DNA of 64,000 nucleotides from Lepisosteus oculatus. Taxonomy: Eukaryota > Chordata > Actinopteri > Semionotiformes > Lepisosteidae. This document shows positions 1 to 12,664 of this stretch, one piece after another. The stretch's first letter is position 1; the number at the start of each line of letters is the position of its first letter. The notes beneath the pieces were generated by a model. The model did no database searches and was not told where the DNA came from. It saw only the letters and a program-made list of their open reading frames with translations. The DNA lies in NCBI RefSeq assembly GCF_040954835.1, contig NC_090698.1:68083284-68147283 (forward strand), given 5' to 3'. Made by a program: the position numbers and the translations under genes.

Positions 1-233
1 GTTACTAAGTACTGACTGATAGGTGGCCAGATGTTTGCACATGACACATTTACTCTTTTATTTTTTTCAATCTGTTAAATTCAGCAAATAAATGGTAACA
101 GTGCATTAAAATTTGAAGAAATATGTCAAGTTTAAGTTTCTTTGCTGCAGAGGTTGTTAACTTCTTTTCACTTAGATAATCAACAAAACATGTAGTTTGG
201 CCAGGGGTGCCCAAACTTTTGCATACAACTGTA
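1..233. mobile_element. Tc1/mariner-like transposon end
   Basis: The block ends in a sequence which, read on the minus strand from 231, begins CAGTTGTATGCAAAAG and continues into a GGGCACCCC segment, next to a TA dinucleotide at 232-233. This resembles the terminal inverted repeats and TA target of Tc1/mariner-type fish transposons, as I recall them. Only one end is inside the window and there is no transposase ORF, so it may be a non-autonomous copy. The inner boundary is unknown. Confidence 0.45.
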
Positions 234-858
234 CTGGGTCATAACAAGTAATGTAATAGCAAAAGAAGAAAACAAAATATCCTCAAGCTAGAGAATACAG
301 ATCAGGAAAACACAATTGAACCACTAATTCTTCAAGTGGTACCTTATCAACCAAAAGAGATAAGTGGCTCAAACCTTTTTTGAGTGATGTGATTAAAAGA
401 TCTCCTCACTGTTGAAATGTTGTTTTTGAAGAAAAGTATGTATAATATTTAAGGAAGATGTGTGTACTGTATGTAACAAGAAGTTATGATTTGTAAGAAA
501 ATTGTAAGAGAAGCCTTAGAGGGTTATGATGAAATGCTTAGACTTTTGAATAGACTTCCTTATTTAGCTCTCAGTTGAATAGTTGGAAAACTTGAATGGA
601 AAGAGTGAACACGTATTCATTTAATAGAAAACATTTGATATAGAACCCACTTAATAAAAATATTTAATAACAATAATTTGAAAGTGACAATAAGATTTGT
701 AAAAAGGGAATGCAGTATACAGTAATAAAAAATACAAAATAACTTTAAACAACACCTTAATTAAAATTAGTTTAATTATTTATGATACAGTAAACTATCC
801 ATCGCATATACTCTAGTTACTTGTTTATTAAGCCTGTGCCGGCACTGAGCAAGAAATA

Positions 859-1545
859 GTGTGTGAATGCTAACCCTAACCCTAACTGGGGCTTCAACTG
901 AGCAGTTGCACAATCATCTATGAACCCTTCCATTAATCGGATTTTGACATGTTCCTCCAATAAAATTGTATGATTGAGAAACAATTTAAACCATTGATCG
1001 AAGCTCTTTCAAATGCATTAGATTCCCTAACATCCTTTTTCAACTTCTATCCCACTGATTCAGTTTTGTGATGGAATCACTGAACGTTGAAGGGTGCCAT
1101 CCAGGCACCCAAGAGTTTCTGAAAAACAAATTTTCAGAAAGGAGCAAAAAACACTCGTTCTTAAGCAGGCTTGGGCCTGAGCATAAAAATTGACAAAGCA
1201 GTGTGTGAATGCTAACCCTAACCCTAGCTGGGGCTTCAACTGAGCAGTTGCACAATCATCTATGAAGCCCTCCAGTCATTGGATTTTGACATGTTCCCTG
1301 AATAAAATTATATGACTGAGAAACAATTTAAACCATTGAGGAAAGCTCTTTAGATTTCCTAATGTTTTCTTTCAACTTCTATCCCACTGACTCAGATTTG
1401 CGGTGGGATTACCAAACGGTACAGCACACCATCCAGGCAGCCAAGAGCAATCTGTCAGAAGAGTTTCTGAAAAAAAATTTCAGAAAGGAGCAAAAATCAC
1501 TTGTCCTAAAGCTGTCTTGAGCCTCAAAGTGTGAAAAAATCCTTA
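859..1545. repeat. Tandem dimer of a ~342-bp unit with telomere-like motif
   Basis: Two head-to-tail copies start at 859 and 1201 with the same GTGTGTGAATGC word, and stay alignable to about 1545 with scattered substitutions and small indels. Each begins with about two and a half CCCTAA units (870-886 and 1212-1227). Copy 1 holds two perfect hairpins: 7-bp stem 1092-1098/1104-1110 and 10-bp stem 1116-1125/1131-1140. The second hairpin (TTTCTGAAA/TTTCAGAAA) is kept in copy 2. It is probably the remnant of a satellite or a local duplication. Short ORFs across it are not credible genes. Confidence 0.8.
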
Positions 1546-1967
1546 TAACTTTAGCATCACTTCCAACGAATGATAATTATGTCTTTGCAATTAACCTAAA
1601 CCACAGACCAGTTGAAACACATTGTTTGGGACCCAAAAGAGTCATCTGCGACCACACGGATTAAAGATTGTTTTGTTTTTTGTTTAGCATGGATATTTGG
1701 GTGATGAAAATGAGCATACAAATAAGGTTGAAACAATTTCGCTGTCATTTCTTTCAAGAGACACTCATCCGTCACTTGTGAGCTAGACATAGACCACTTC
1801 TAGGTCAGCCTTTTTTAGTTTAGGTTACATTTAGTTTTTTCATGGATTCTAACAGTTTTTGCAAAACTTCCAAACTACTGTACAGTATATATGCAAACTG
1901 AAGTTGAGGTCACATACTTAGTCATATACTGTACCTATTTTTGTGCTTTTGTTTTGAACTTACCATT

Positions 1968-2150
1968 TAGGAACATAAGAATATAAGAAAATACTAACAA
2001 GAGGAGGCTACTGATTAGACTACTAATAGCTAATTGATCCAAGAATCACACTCACTTTCTGATAGAAGCCAGGGCTTCAGCCTGCACAGCATGATTGAAT
2101 AGTTTTTTTCTCAAATCCCACAACTCTCACAAAATACTTTTAAATAGTGA
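1968..2150 (-). mobile_element. LINE 3'-end fragment (CR1/L2 type), minus strand
   Basis: On the minus strand the sequence reads like the end of a LINE ORF2: a residue run resembling ALWDLRK, then QAEALASIRK, then an ILGSIS-like end. The 3' tail is rich in GGCCTCCTCTTG-like sequence and ends near CTTATGTTC. The same tail occurs at 55550-55680 (+), and as short pieces near 8655 and 16108. It is stop-ridden and truncated at its 5' end. Assignment to the CR1/L2 group is by recognition only. Confidence 0.6.
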
Positions 2151-2826
2151 GCTCTGTGATTAAATGGAAGGATAGGTACTGTAATTCATAGAGATGTGTT
2201 TGTTCTAGGAGAAAAGATGCATACTGTATGCTCATGCAAAGAACCTAAATCTATCTTTCATATACTGTATAGACTGAGTGTTCACCATTAAGCCTTTGCT
2301 ACTGTACATTCTGAGGAGATTATGCTTCTAAATAAAAATATCACAGTGCATTGTGACTGCCCTCTCGATCTGAACTTTTATGCTGCAAGACAGAATAATG
2401 GATCAAAATAATAAATTGGATAGACTGCAGACAGATAAAACTGAAGAGTAATGTGCTAACAATTTACATTCAGCTCACATTAACAGCTAGACCAAGGAAG
2501 AGCAAGGTTTTCTCTGTGGTTTACTGAAATTGAGCAATACTAAACCGATCCATTAAAAATATTAATTTTAAAGACTGCTGTAATCATGCATATCAAAGTT
2601 AAGAATGTATTGAATATGATTTGCTTCAAGCTCTATTTTTTTATTTTTGCAGAAGATAATGTTGCTTTAGTAAGATATTTAATGTGTTCTTTCCTTTTTT
2701 GTGTGTCTGGACTTTGGCTCGCCATGCTGTAAACACAGGATGTAATTTCCAGCTTGATATTTTGGATTTAGTTCTTTGGAAAACTGTCTTTGATAAAAAC
2801 CTTCTCACCCACTGCTTCTTCCCCAG

Positions 2827-2977
2827 GGGAGAACAGTTCGCCTTGATCCTGCCTCTGCCTTTTAGTGCTGAAGACCTTCGATCTATAACTCTGCTGCATC
2901 AGAAATTGCATTTTGCCTTAAATGTGTTAGCCACTGAGGAGGAAACCTTTGGAGATGAATGTGTCTCTCTTTTCTGA
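2827..2977 (+). CDS. Candidate terminal exon of an unidentified gene
   Basis: A pyrimidine-rich tract ending CCCCAG (2821-2826) could be a splice acceptor. From it a frame stays open for 49 codons (after one leading base) to a TGA ending at 2977. The peptide runs from GEQFALILPLPF through SAEDLRSITLLHQKLHF to an acidic end and finishes ECVSLF. An AATAAA at 3523-3528 could serve as poly(A) signal. I do not recognise the protein. By synteny the 3' end of CNTFR might be expected here, but the peptide lacks the hydrophobic GPI-anchor tail of that receptor. It could equally be a chance ORF, so confidence is low. Confidence 0.22.
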
Positions 2978-5300
2978 TACTTGTCATTGATATTAGCAAA
3001 TACCAGCAGACCACCAATGCAGTTTCCAGGTCACTGAGCTGTGTATAAGGTCTAACAGATGTATTTCAGTATGAGTATTTGTTTCATGAGTGAGTAGAGT
3101 GAGTGATCTTGAATTCCATCATGCCAACAAGACATTAATGACTGTTACTCAAGTGAGGTGTTAGTGCCATTCTTTATGCAAGATGTATATGATTCATTTA
3201 TTTCACTATCTGGAAAATTATCTCAGAGCTTTGCATTACTTTTTTTTCTACATAGTGTAGCAATCTGGGACTCCATTTTTGCAGCTGAATTTGCTTGATG
3301 GAGAAATTTAGTTCAAGTGCTCCTAGTTGAGATTAAAATCCATGGGTTTTACGTCAGGAGTCCAGACACCTATCAAGTACTCCAGATTGTCACCCCTGTG
3401 CTCATTTCATAATAGACAACGCAGAGACACTTGGATGCTCTTTTTAAAGCACAGTACATGCTCATGTGGCCCGTTTTGTGAGTTACTGTATCATAAGCCC
3501 ATCCCAAGAAAATTCCTGATGCAATAAAACACTGGACTTGTCAGGTATCTGTACTCCTTACAGAGTTGTCAACTAGAGCTGCATCATTCTTCAGTCTAGT
3601 TTATTATCCTACACATATACTACAGTATGTGACTCACACTATATTTTCATTAATAAAACATGGTGGATATCTCCAATAAATATGTTTCTGGAAGAAAACA
3701 AAGACATCTACTTTGATTGTTTATGTTCTTAATTTCTGCATATTGTGGGCAGTTTCTTGAGCTCTTTTCAGTTATTCACCTCAGACTTAAAGATGTAAAA
3801 GAAATCTGGGTGAGGTTGCTCATGTAATTACCAAATGTGAAAAGTTTTAAGACCAATAGAAAAAAGATAAGATAAAAAAAGAAAAAGATAAAAGATAACT
3901 GTAAGAGATGTATCACCTGTTTAAGAGTCTTCAGAAAGGGAGAGATTTCATGGATTTAAAATGCCCTTTTCTTGACTTTATTATTTAAACCAATTGCACT
4001 TCCAGTCCTTAGGAAATTACTGTAGATACTTGTACTTCTTTAGTTACAATTATTTTTCTTACAGATAAGCTACTTTAAAATGTTTAGCGTGAGGCCACAG
4101 TAATTAATATCTGAATACTGTATGACTGTGAGTATTCTGCTTCCGTAACAGAAATTCCCACTTTGTATTATTTGCATCATTTTCTTAAAATTGTTCAGCC
4201 CACAAATCTATTGTCTTTATAAATCTTTTCTCATTTTTCTGCCAAATATAAATCTGTACTCCATGTTTTTCTTTTTTAACTGAATGATAGCAATTTCTAC
4301 ATTTCCTGAGAAAGTCAATATTATGATCATTCATAATTAAGCTAATTCTATTCCACCTCAATCGGGTGTATTTCAGACACATTTTACATTTGTTTAAATG
4401 ATTACATATTTCCGTTATTTAAAAATAAATAATTATAACACGTGTCTGTGTATAAACAGTACATATACACTAGTAGTCAAAATGATTGGGTCACTTGAAA
4501 TATAATGAAGATTGGAATAAGCCCCTTATCTACTTAGAAAGGTTCTTAAAAAGGTTACTTTAATTTCTGCTGCCATTTTAACCTACAATTTTCCATCATT
4601 CTTGTTCATAGTAAAGGCATTCTGTCTCACGTTTAGAAGTACAGTATATCACTGTCTGTTGTTAACACAGCCCAAATCATTTCCACAACATTGTATCTGC
4701 TAGTTGTACTCTTCTCCTCTACAACATATGCTCCATGCTGGATTACAGTTTTGTCTTTCTAATTTAAGAAATCAATGTTTAATCAAGTTTAGTTTATTAT
4801 TTAATTTTTAATAAAAGATTAAAGTTTCTGAATCTATATCAGAGGATCTCACAGCCTTTTTGTTTTTATCACAGCTCCTGTTTGTAAGCTTTTGTGAGAT
4901 CTCATCTTCAGTATGTTACTCTGTTGACACTGTACATGGACATGGGCTACAATTACTAAAACCTAATTAATAACCAGGGCCTGGTGGCATTTTCCCAGCC
5001 ATAGATAAAGAAATAAGTATTCATAGACAGGATATTTCAAAGTCTTAATTAGAATATGAAATGTTCACACAGATTGGGCAATTGCAAATGTTAACACCAC
5101 TGCATAAAAAGGGGAACAAACCTAAACCAGAACCATAAACTTATCCGTCTTACTTATATTACTGGTCAAGTTATATTAATGGTAGCTTGAGCTCATAAAT
5201 GCATAAATGCTCATAAAATAAAAAAAACATCTATTTTGACAGCAAACATCTTGTTCAGATGGCTTGTTAGAATAAATCACACAAGCTGGCTGTCTCATAA
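2978..5300. other. AT-rich intergenic stretch
   Basis: No convincing exon was found. It contains a purine-rich A/G low-complexity patch (3855-3900) and, near 4464-4580, a sequence starting with an ACTAGTAGTCAAAATGATTGG word that resembles the terminal repeat of a Tc1/mariner-like MITE. That resemblance is weak. Several TACTGTA/TACAGTA words occur. Confidence 0.4.
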
Positions 5301-7900
5301 AAGTTTAATTCGCAAAACAATGTGGAACCCAAGTTAATCAATGCTCAAGGCACCGATTAACTAAGTCATCTTTTATCAAACGTACGTCACCAGCCCTAAG
5401 TTTCCCGTTGCTCAACTAGGCAAAATGTTTAATCGTATTATCTTCATTGTCACAGGCTTACAGTTTTTAATGCCTCTGATGTTATAATTCCAGTGACTTG
5501 CAACAGAGGAAAACAAAAACTCCTCCTGGTCGGATTGAGCTGTAAAAAAAGTACATTCTGTGATATGAATGAACATTACAGTCCATACAGTAGCTACACG
5601 ATTTCCCCTGAACTTCAACTGTTATACAGAAGTTTTTTTTAGGGGGGGCTAAGACATCCATATACTCGATACTCGCAAATCGGACGTCACCAGGATCATC
5701 CATGTCTGGAAATTCACGGTGGATTGTCCAATGGGAAGGGAAGGAGGCCCCTCGGGAGGTCAGATGGAGTTATTTTGCAGACAATACTGTCCCTGCGAGA
5801 ATGAGAGGGGCAGTTGTGATACAATGCCTTGGTCCTTGCTGTTTTGCGCCCTGTCGTGCTGCTCAGAACTTTTGGTAAGCGGATACTGTACAGTATATCT
5901 TTGAGGACCTCTTTAATTCTTTATAAAAACCGATGACTACATTGAAGAAGTTGTGAACTGATGTTTGGGAATTCAGAGCTCTTCCTAAGATTCAGTACGC
6001 AGCGTTGTCTTCCTCCTGCTTGTTCGATAACTTGTGTACTAGAGAGTGAATAATCGAAATATCTCCAGTATCGAATGCAATTACATTTTTTTGTGTATCT
6101 GTAACGCATGATGGCATTTTCTTCAATACAATGTGAATGTCTTCAAGAAAGTTGAAAGACCATATGCAAAACTGCAGCGTAAGTGACTGTCTTTGGACGC
6201 AGTGCGTCCATAAATGTACACAAGCAGTATACAGCCTCTATGGTTTAAATAATTTATCGGTCAAAAGGGCAGGCTGTGTGGAATACCGGGGTTACGAGCT
6301 GTTAAGACAGAGAAGAAATAAGACTTAATGAGCCGTACGGATCGAAACTTAAAAATAGATACTGTTCACTGTGCCTGTTCATCTGAAGCAGTGTGACAGC
6401 CGCATAGGAGAAAAAAAAAACAACAACCGGTGAATTCCGTATTACATTGCTTCTAGCTTTATAAAATAACTAATTAGTCTCCTTGCAATTTAGAGTTGTG
6501 GCTCTCCCTTATTCACCTTCCCATTTTCTCCTTGTTTCTTCACAGCCGAAATGGTGAATTAGAACGCCAGTCCTGCTGTTTACAGTCTCCGACTCATCCG
6601 TTAACACGCCCGAAAAGACGAAGATCAGATTTGTTGTGATAAATTGACGGAAGAACTCATGGTTTTAAAATAACCTTTTTTGACGCTTACAGTTTTTTTT
6701 TTCTCCCGTGTCATGGATCGTGCTACTTCGGATGAAAACCTGGAAATGTAGTTATTGAAGAGGATTTTAAATAGTATGTCGTCTCGTCGGTGGAATTGAA
6801 CAGGTAGGCAAATTGCTTTCAAATGTCGCTTTATAATCGATTTAGAAAGAAGTTCTATAGATGACTTATCTCTGTTAGGGGAGGATGATGGACTGCTGCA
6901 CCTTAAACACATAAGGCAGTTATTTTCACGCATATAGTCTATAACCTTATCTGGGAAACACCTATAACCTGCGTGTGCACAGTCATGAACTCTTAAAAGA
7001 ATGAGTACATGTTCAGTACCGTGTTTACCAGCGCACCTTGCTCTGCTCGACTAATGCCGAGCTAACGCTGTGGAAAAGTCTCAACTTGGTAAATTACATT
7101 GTTGCACCGTAAACTGAAAGTTCAGTCAGGGCTAAAGAGCAGCGATCGTCTGGAAACGAGGATGCTCTTCCTTCCCGTATTTATTTTAACCCCCTCCGTC
7201 TGATTTACATGAATGCGACCCTGCTAGTTGAGTTCACTTGTTTTTTTTCGAATCCCCTGTGTTTGTATTATTATTACCAATGTAATGAGAATTAATGAAG
7301 CGATGCATTTGACCTCACCGGGTTATGAATTCGTCTTCCTTAAAAAACAAACAAACCAATATTAAGTTAATAACGAATCGTATATTTAGCTAGGGTTTTG
7401 AGAGAGAATGACTAGCTGTATGTTTTGCCTTACAATGTATGATGCATTCTTAGAAAACCCCGGAGGAACGTCATACAAGCAAATCTGTTTTAAAAAAAAA
7501 TGGGGATGTCTCTGTTTAGCTTAGCCAAGACAGATCATCTGGATAAACCACTTTAGTGCGTGCGTGTCTGTGCGTTCATAAGACTGTTGTGTAATAGCAG
7601 ATTGACTAGAGGATCAGCCCCCTCAATCCCTGTTATTGTGAGATTTCTGTGCAGCTATTTCCCTGTGCACTACTGACACACAATTGTTCACTGGAATCGC
7701 TTCCAGCCGGCAAACATTTCCAACACGAGCAGACTACCGTTTACACGGTGTTCACTAGAAATTGCGTGGAACACGTATCAAGGCCACCATTTCCATCGCA
7801 CCTGTCCGCAATGAAAGTTCTGACTTTATTTTTCAAAACTTGTTTCCCTGGGTGTCTCGGAACGTGTCTCTTTTTATATAGTAAAAGATAATAGGCCAAA
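5300..7900. promoter_or_regulatory. CpG-rich, repeat-poor block; candidate promoter region
   Basis: CpG dinucleotides, scarce elsewhere in the window, are frequent here, for example around 5640-5700, 5990-6070, 6190-6340, 6540-6800, 7020-7200 and 7700-7810. I recognise no retroelement inside it. A consensus-like splice donor (TTTG|GTAAGC, GT at 5875) follows an ATG-containing stretch at 5702-5874. This fits an unmethylated vertebrate promoter with a first exon. The gene is unknown: a distal 5' exon of enho (28 kb downstream), a CNTFR-related transcript, or a non-coding RNA are all possible. CpG content was judged by eye, not counted. Confidence 0.35.
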
Positions 7901-8654
7901 TTGTAACATTAAAGGGGATTTTTGCAATCCACATGGTTTGATTGCAGCTTTAGCTTTTTGTGTTGACTATACTGGGCATGAATTCACAAATATTTACTCA
8001 AGTTTCAATGCTGCACACAGCTCTCTGCAGAACACAGAACAGCAGCATTAGCTGTACAATTGATGTTGTAATTAATGGTTAAGGGTATGGTAGTTCCTTT
8101 CCATTTAATTTTACTTTAAGCATCTTTAAACACCAGAATGAGTGAAAGGGTGCTGTGTGTGCAATTGTATGGTAAAAGCAAAACTTGAACTCTTTGTCCA
8201 GTGATTGTGCTGCTAGACACTACTGTGTCTGTGTTGCTATCCAATAAGAGATTTAGTGGAATTTTCTAGACAATTGTATTCAGTATTTGTAGTCCTCTAA
8301 AAAAACCTCAAAACATACCTTAATTTAATGAACAGTGACCACAAAGGAGGCTTTCCCAATATAATCTATGCATAAAACAAAAGTCATGTTGCTATATTTT
8401 AAACATAGTACGCTGTTATCCTACTGAATCACATTCATCTCAAACATTTCAGTTTTCATACATTTGTTTGTTGTTTTTTTCTAAATTACAGTATTTATAT
8501 CAAAAATCTTCCTGGGGGCCTTTTGGACAAACAGAAATAGTTGTTGTAAAAAGGTTTTATTATGTAGTGCTAAAAAGAGGATATTGTCAAATAGTAGCTT
8601 CAATAAAGTGAGCTCTATCGATACAAGAACAGTGCTTATCAATGCTGTCTTTAA

Positions 8655-8705
8655 GAGTATAAAATTACAAACAAGAAGAGGCCGTTTGGCCAGTCCCAAC
8701 TAACA
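8655..8705 (-). mobile_element. Short LINE 3'-tail fragment, minus strand
   Basis: The sequence ATTACAAACAAGAAGAGGCC followed by a GTTTGGCCAGTC-like stretch matches the reverse complement of the LINE 3' tail seen at 55600-55680 and 1968-2030. Only the last ~50 bases remain. Confidence 0.45.
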
Positions 8706-8787
8706 GTGTCTTGAAAGACTCCTGAGAATGTGACAGGAAGAGAAACAGCAAAAGAAACTAACCAGTCTGGTTAATTGGAATGTGGAA

Positions 8788-8840
8788 AATAACATATAAT
8801 TTAATATTATATAACATATAATATAATTTAATATTGCAGT
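8788..8840. repeat. AT-rich direct repeat
   Basis: AACATATAATTTAATATT recurs almost unchanged about 30 bases later (ACATATAATATAATTTAATATT). It is a short local duplication in very AT-rich sequence. Confidence 0.6.
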
Positions 8841-9496
8841 GGGAATTGTAGTAAAGAAATTAGAGGATGATCAGAATGTATGCGCTTTTTAACTTCAGTT
8901 ATTCATAGAAAGCTGTCTTACAGTATATCTTATTACTCACAGGCAGTTAGTGTAGAAACCACTTTTGTTTTCCGTTGCAGGATCCTCACTAGAGCAAACC
9001 ATGGAAGGGTAAAGAAAAATGTGGAACAAGCTGTTTTATTTCAGTGCTGAAATCAGCTGTTTAATTCTGATTCATTTTTTTTCAGGTCCAGAAAAGTTTG
9101 GGAAATGAACGGTTAAACTCCCCATGTTTTAGACAATCAAAACAGAGCTGGGGCATCAAAAACCTTAGGATTCTCTGTTCTCCCAAAGCTGTCAAATCTA
9201 AAAAAATAAAAAAATTTAAATCAGTAACATTCAGACATACCCATGAAGATGATACACTAGAAAGCCAGTTAGCTGTGAGCAGACAAATTTTCTTCCAGTT
9301 CAGTGCTGTATGGGTGGATTATCTAGTTATTCAATTAGAGTTTTCTCAGACCACTGTGTGTATTGTTACACATTTCACTTTACACTGTTAGTGTGGCGAT
9401 ATCTTCAATAGGATTTTGCAAGTCATTTATAAGATATATTAGTTTAAGTAAATTTGAACTTATTCTGAAATAAGCACAGTTATCTTAATTTTCCTC

Positions 9497-10195
9497 TTTC
9501 AAGTTCAAGTTTATTGTCATTATACTCATATACAGGTATATGGGATAATGAAATGCTATTTAGCTAGCTCTCAGATGATACGTATTACAAAAAAAACAAC
9601 AATGCAATTGTATAATAAAAGAAAGACAGAGACAACAGGCAATGTGCAAAACAACATCAGATGTGTAAAAACATGCATCAACTGAAATAAAAGGATAGAA
9701 AACTATGGGGAGTGAGCTTTTTGACATGTAAGGTAGAGGTAGATTTCAATGTGTGAGTTTTTGGTAAGAAAGAAGGCACTGTGAGGTTCAGATCACAGGT
9801 GAGAGGTGAGAGGTGAGGTGAGAGAGGCTGGAAGTTTAATAGTTTGATAGTGCGGGGGTAAAAACTGTCTCCGAGTCTGGTAGTCCGGGCCCGAATGCTC
9901 CGGTACCGTTTTTCAGATGGTAGAGGGTCATACAGTCTGTAGCTGGGATGTGTGGGGTCTTTGATGATGCTTAGAGCTTTCCCCAAGCACCGTCTGTCAT
10001 AAATGTCCTGTATAGATGGGAGGGCAACCCCAGTGATGGACTGGGCAGTTTCACCACCCACTGTAGGGCTCTGCGGTCAGCAGTACTGCAGTTGCCATAC
10101 CACACTGGGATGCAACCTGTCAGTGTGCTTTCTGTAGTGCATCTGGAAAAGTTAGTGAGGATCTGGGGACATATCTTAGCCTTCTTCAACCTTCT
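9497..10195 (-). mobile_element. L2-like LINE, 3' part of ORF2 and tail (minus strand)
   Basis: Minus-strand reading recovers the C-terminal region of an L2-type ORF2. A frame at about 10190-10070 shows a LTNFSRCTTESTLTGCIPVW run and WYGNCSTADRRALQ. After a frame change, 10061-9830 shows ITGVALPSIQDIYDRRCLGK, DPTHPSYRLY and RYRSIRARTTRLGDSFYPRT. The 3' tail at 9497-9550 (plus-strand CAAGTTCAAGTTTATTGTCA) is a typical AATAAACTTGAACTTG LINE end. The element is 5' truncated and frameshifted, so it is dead. Placement in the L2 clade rests on recognising the RT C-terminal motifs. Confidence 0.85.
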
Positions 10196-12372
10196 TTCTT
10201 CTTTACCCTCAATTTCCAATATTTTACAGGTACTGCATTCATATTTTACACTGGAAATATTTTTTTTTGCATTTTGCATTAAGAACATGTAGCACTCTTA
10301 TTTAATTAGCTGTACTTTGTTTGGCAAGAGTTACTTTGCCTTACTGCATGTCCTGTACCCCTCTCTGTTTCATTCCTGAAGACAATTGTGCGCTACCATT
10401 TGGGTCCTCGTCACAGTTGACTCATGGCTTAACCCAAGCTCAGATCTGCAGAGTTGGACTGCAGGGGCCAGCCTTTACTGCGCAGTGGTGATAGGCTACT
10501 CAGGAGCCCATAAAAAACAGCCTTAACTTTAGTGCTGACGACTCTGCTCATGTCACTGCAGAGCGCTTACATTATTCCCACAGGGATCCTTAATTCAGTT
10601 TTAATGGAACATTGAACTACATGTCTAATAATCAGTGTTGTATTCACACAGAAAGCTGAGTCGGTAATCTGTTTCCTCTCTTAATTCTCTTCTGAATCGA
10701 AGCACTTTGCTTTATTGTGGAACGTCATGTGGAAAGGTTGTATTTAATGATTAGAAATTAGTTCTAAGGCCAGCCTGCCAACAGGGGCAACATCGGCTTC
10801 ATGGAAGACTATCACAGGAGAGAGATTAGATCATTGTACTGACCTTTAACCATTCAAATTGCTTTATTTAAGGCAAAATGTTTTCATAGAAGTGGCAGGG
10901 ATGCTTGATGAGTTAAATTAGTTTTGCATAAATGAATGAGTTCCAGTCTGACTATTGAACATTAGTCTGCAGGAAAAATGTTTTTGCAGATTTCCATCTT
11001 GCACCTTTACAGTACATGCAATTTTGTTTTCTTTACTGACAACTAATTTTCTGAATTTAAATGTAGCTGTACATTTCTCCAGAGTAGAAAAGTTGGAGGT
11101 CATTTGGAAAAAGAGATAAACACCTCTAGATAATTTTAATTGCACACAAGAAATGCAAGATTTTTATCTGAGACAAATTGATGCATTTATTGTAATTATT
11201 GTAGAATAATGGGCAGCATATTCAATATGTGTCAGCAGTGCAATTTTAGTCAAACAAAATGATCATCTTGTGTTGGTTCATTAAAAAATCAATTTAACTT
11301 ACTGTGTAGTTCTGTACCATTGTACATTGTACTTTTCAATCAGACCCATTAATAATTAAATAACACTTACAGCTTTTTTGAAATTGATAATCTTTGTATA
11401 ATCTCCCTGGAAATCTACTGCTTTGTTAATTTGTAACAGACAGGATTTAATTATATTTAAATACCTAAATACCTTTTTAAGAAACCTGAATGTATATTCA
11501 ATAAAGAAACAGGAATAACTGTACTAATATGATTTTAATAAAAAAAAACTTAATTTGTTATAATATAATATCCATGCTTTTGCAAGTACTATACTGATGA
11601 AGTATAAGTAGTATTATTGACTATCTTATGTTAAGTATTTTTAACACCAATCAGAATCTTAGACAATTTGAAATACTCAAAGCTATACAGTATACAGTAC
11701 ATATATAGCATATCAAGGACAATAGATAAAACACCTGTATGAGGGACATGAAAATAGGTGTGGCCTAGAAGTAAAGGAGCCGATTTTAGCTGTGATTCAG
11801 GTGTAGAAAGTGGTTCTGAGTAAGAGTAGATTTAGCTTATTCAGAATTTTCCTCCGATACCATGCATAATGTACGACAGTAGTTATAGTTTAAAGACATA
11901 AGTCACCCTCCCTTGTAGGATAATTAAAGTACTAAAGTATTGGCTTTAAGTTAAAAAATAACATTGATCAATTTAAAGAAACAGCAATGAGCATAAATGT
12001 ACAGTAATCAGTTAAAATAAATAACATGCATCCAGTGAATGCCTGTACTTTCTGTCTCTGCATTCGTGGTGAGCGTGCCACACTGTACTGAAACAGGCAA
12101 CAAAACTGTCAGTGAGCACTGGGAGAGTACAACATAAAAATAAGTATAAAAATCTTAAAAACAAGACCATGTTGAGATGGGGATGCTGGGTAGAGGGTAC
12201 TTGGGCAGGGAGCAAGCAGAAGCTCACTCATGAATACATTTGTTTCACAATCCTAGTCTGTTTTTTCGCTACTTTGAAGGTTGTATTCAACTGCTTTTGG
12301 CTCGGTTTCATCCCCCTTGGCCAGATAGAACCACAAAAAATCAAATTTGCGGAGGTTAAATCCTTGAATGGT
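10196..12372. other. Intergenic stretch without recognisable gene
   Basis: The sequence is AT-rich, with scattered short ORFs that carry no recognisable motif. The 10340-10560 segment is less AT-rich but yields no open frame of note. Nothing else can be supported. Confidence 0.4.
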
Positions 12373-12652
12373 GCAGACCGGTGGCTCTGTGGCTAAGAAT
12401 CTGTGCCTGTGGTTGGAAGGTTGCTGGTTCAAATCACATGGCTGGCAGAGGAATCCTACTCTGTCAGGCCCCTGAGCAAGGCCCTTCACCCCAACTGCTC
12501 CTGGGGTGCTGTATAAATGGCTGACCCTGTGCTCTGACCCCAGGCTTCTCTCCCTGTCTGTGTGTCTCATGGAGAGCAAGCTGGGGTATGTGAAAAGACA
12601 AATTCCCGATACAAGAAATTGTATATGGCCAATAAAGCAATCTTATTTTATC
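12373..12652 (+). mobile_element. tRNA-derived SINE, copy 1 (plus)
   Basis: The head has a Pol III A-box-like TGGCTCTGTGGCTAAG and a B-box-like GGTTCAAATC (12428-12437 region). The body contains CCCCTGAGCAAGGCCCTTCA and GCTGTATAAATGGCTGACCC. The tail GGCCAATAAAGCAATCTTAT ends in a TTATTTTATCT run. Two other copies of the same ~270-bp element lie in dnai1 introns on the minus strand (41898-42163 and 54441-54704). Confidence 0.85.
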
Positions 12653-12664
12653 TGTTGAGACCCT

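Noticed and set aside
2827..2977. Assignment of this exon to CNTFR
   Set aside because: Synteny suggests CNTFR nearby, but the peptide lacks the hydrophobic GPI-anchor tail and does not resemble the receptor.
9098..9391. 97-codon plus-strand ORF after a TTTTTTCAG
   Set aside because: The acceptor-like signal is decent, but the peptide matches nothing known and the preceding 28-base piece brings a stop in the joined frame.
12428..12437. Possible tRNA gene (B-box-like GGTTCAAATC)
   Set aside because: The surrounding sequence is a dispersed SINE with no complete cloverleaf.
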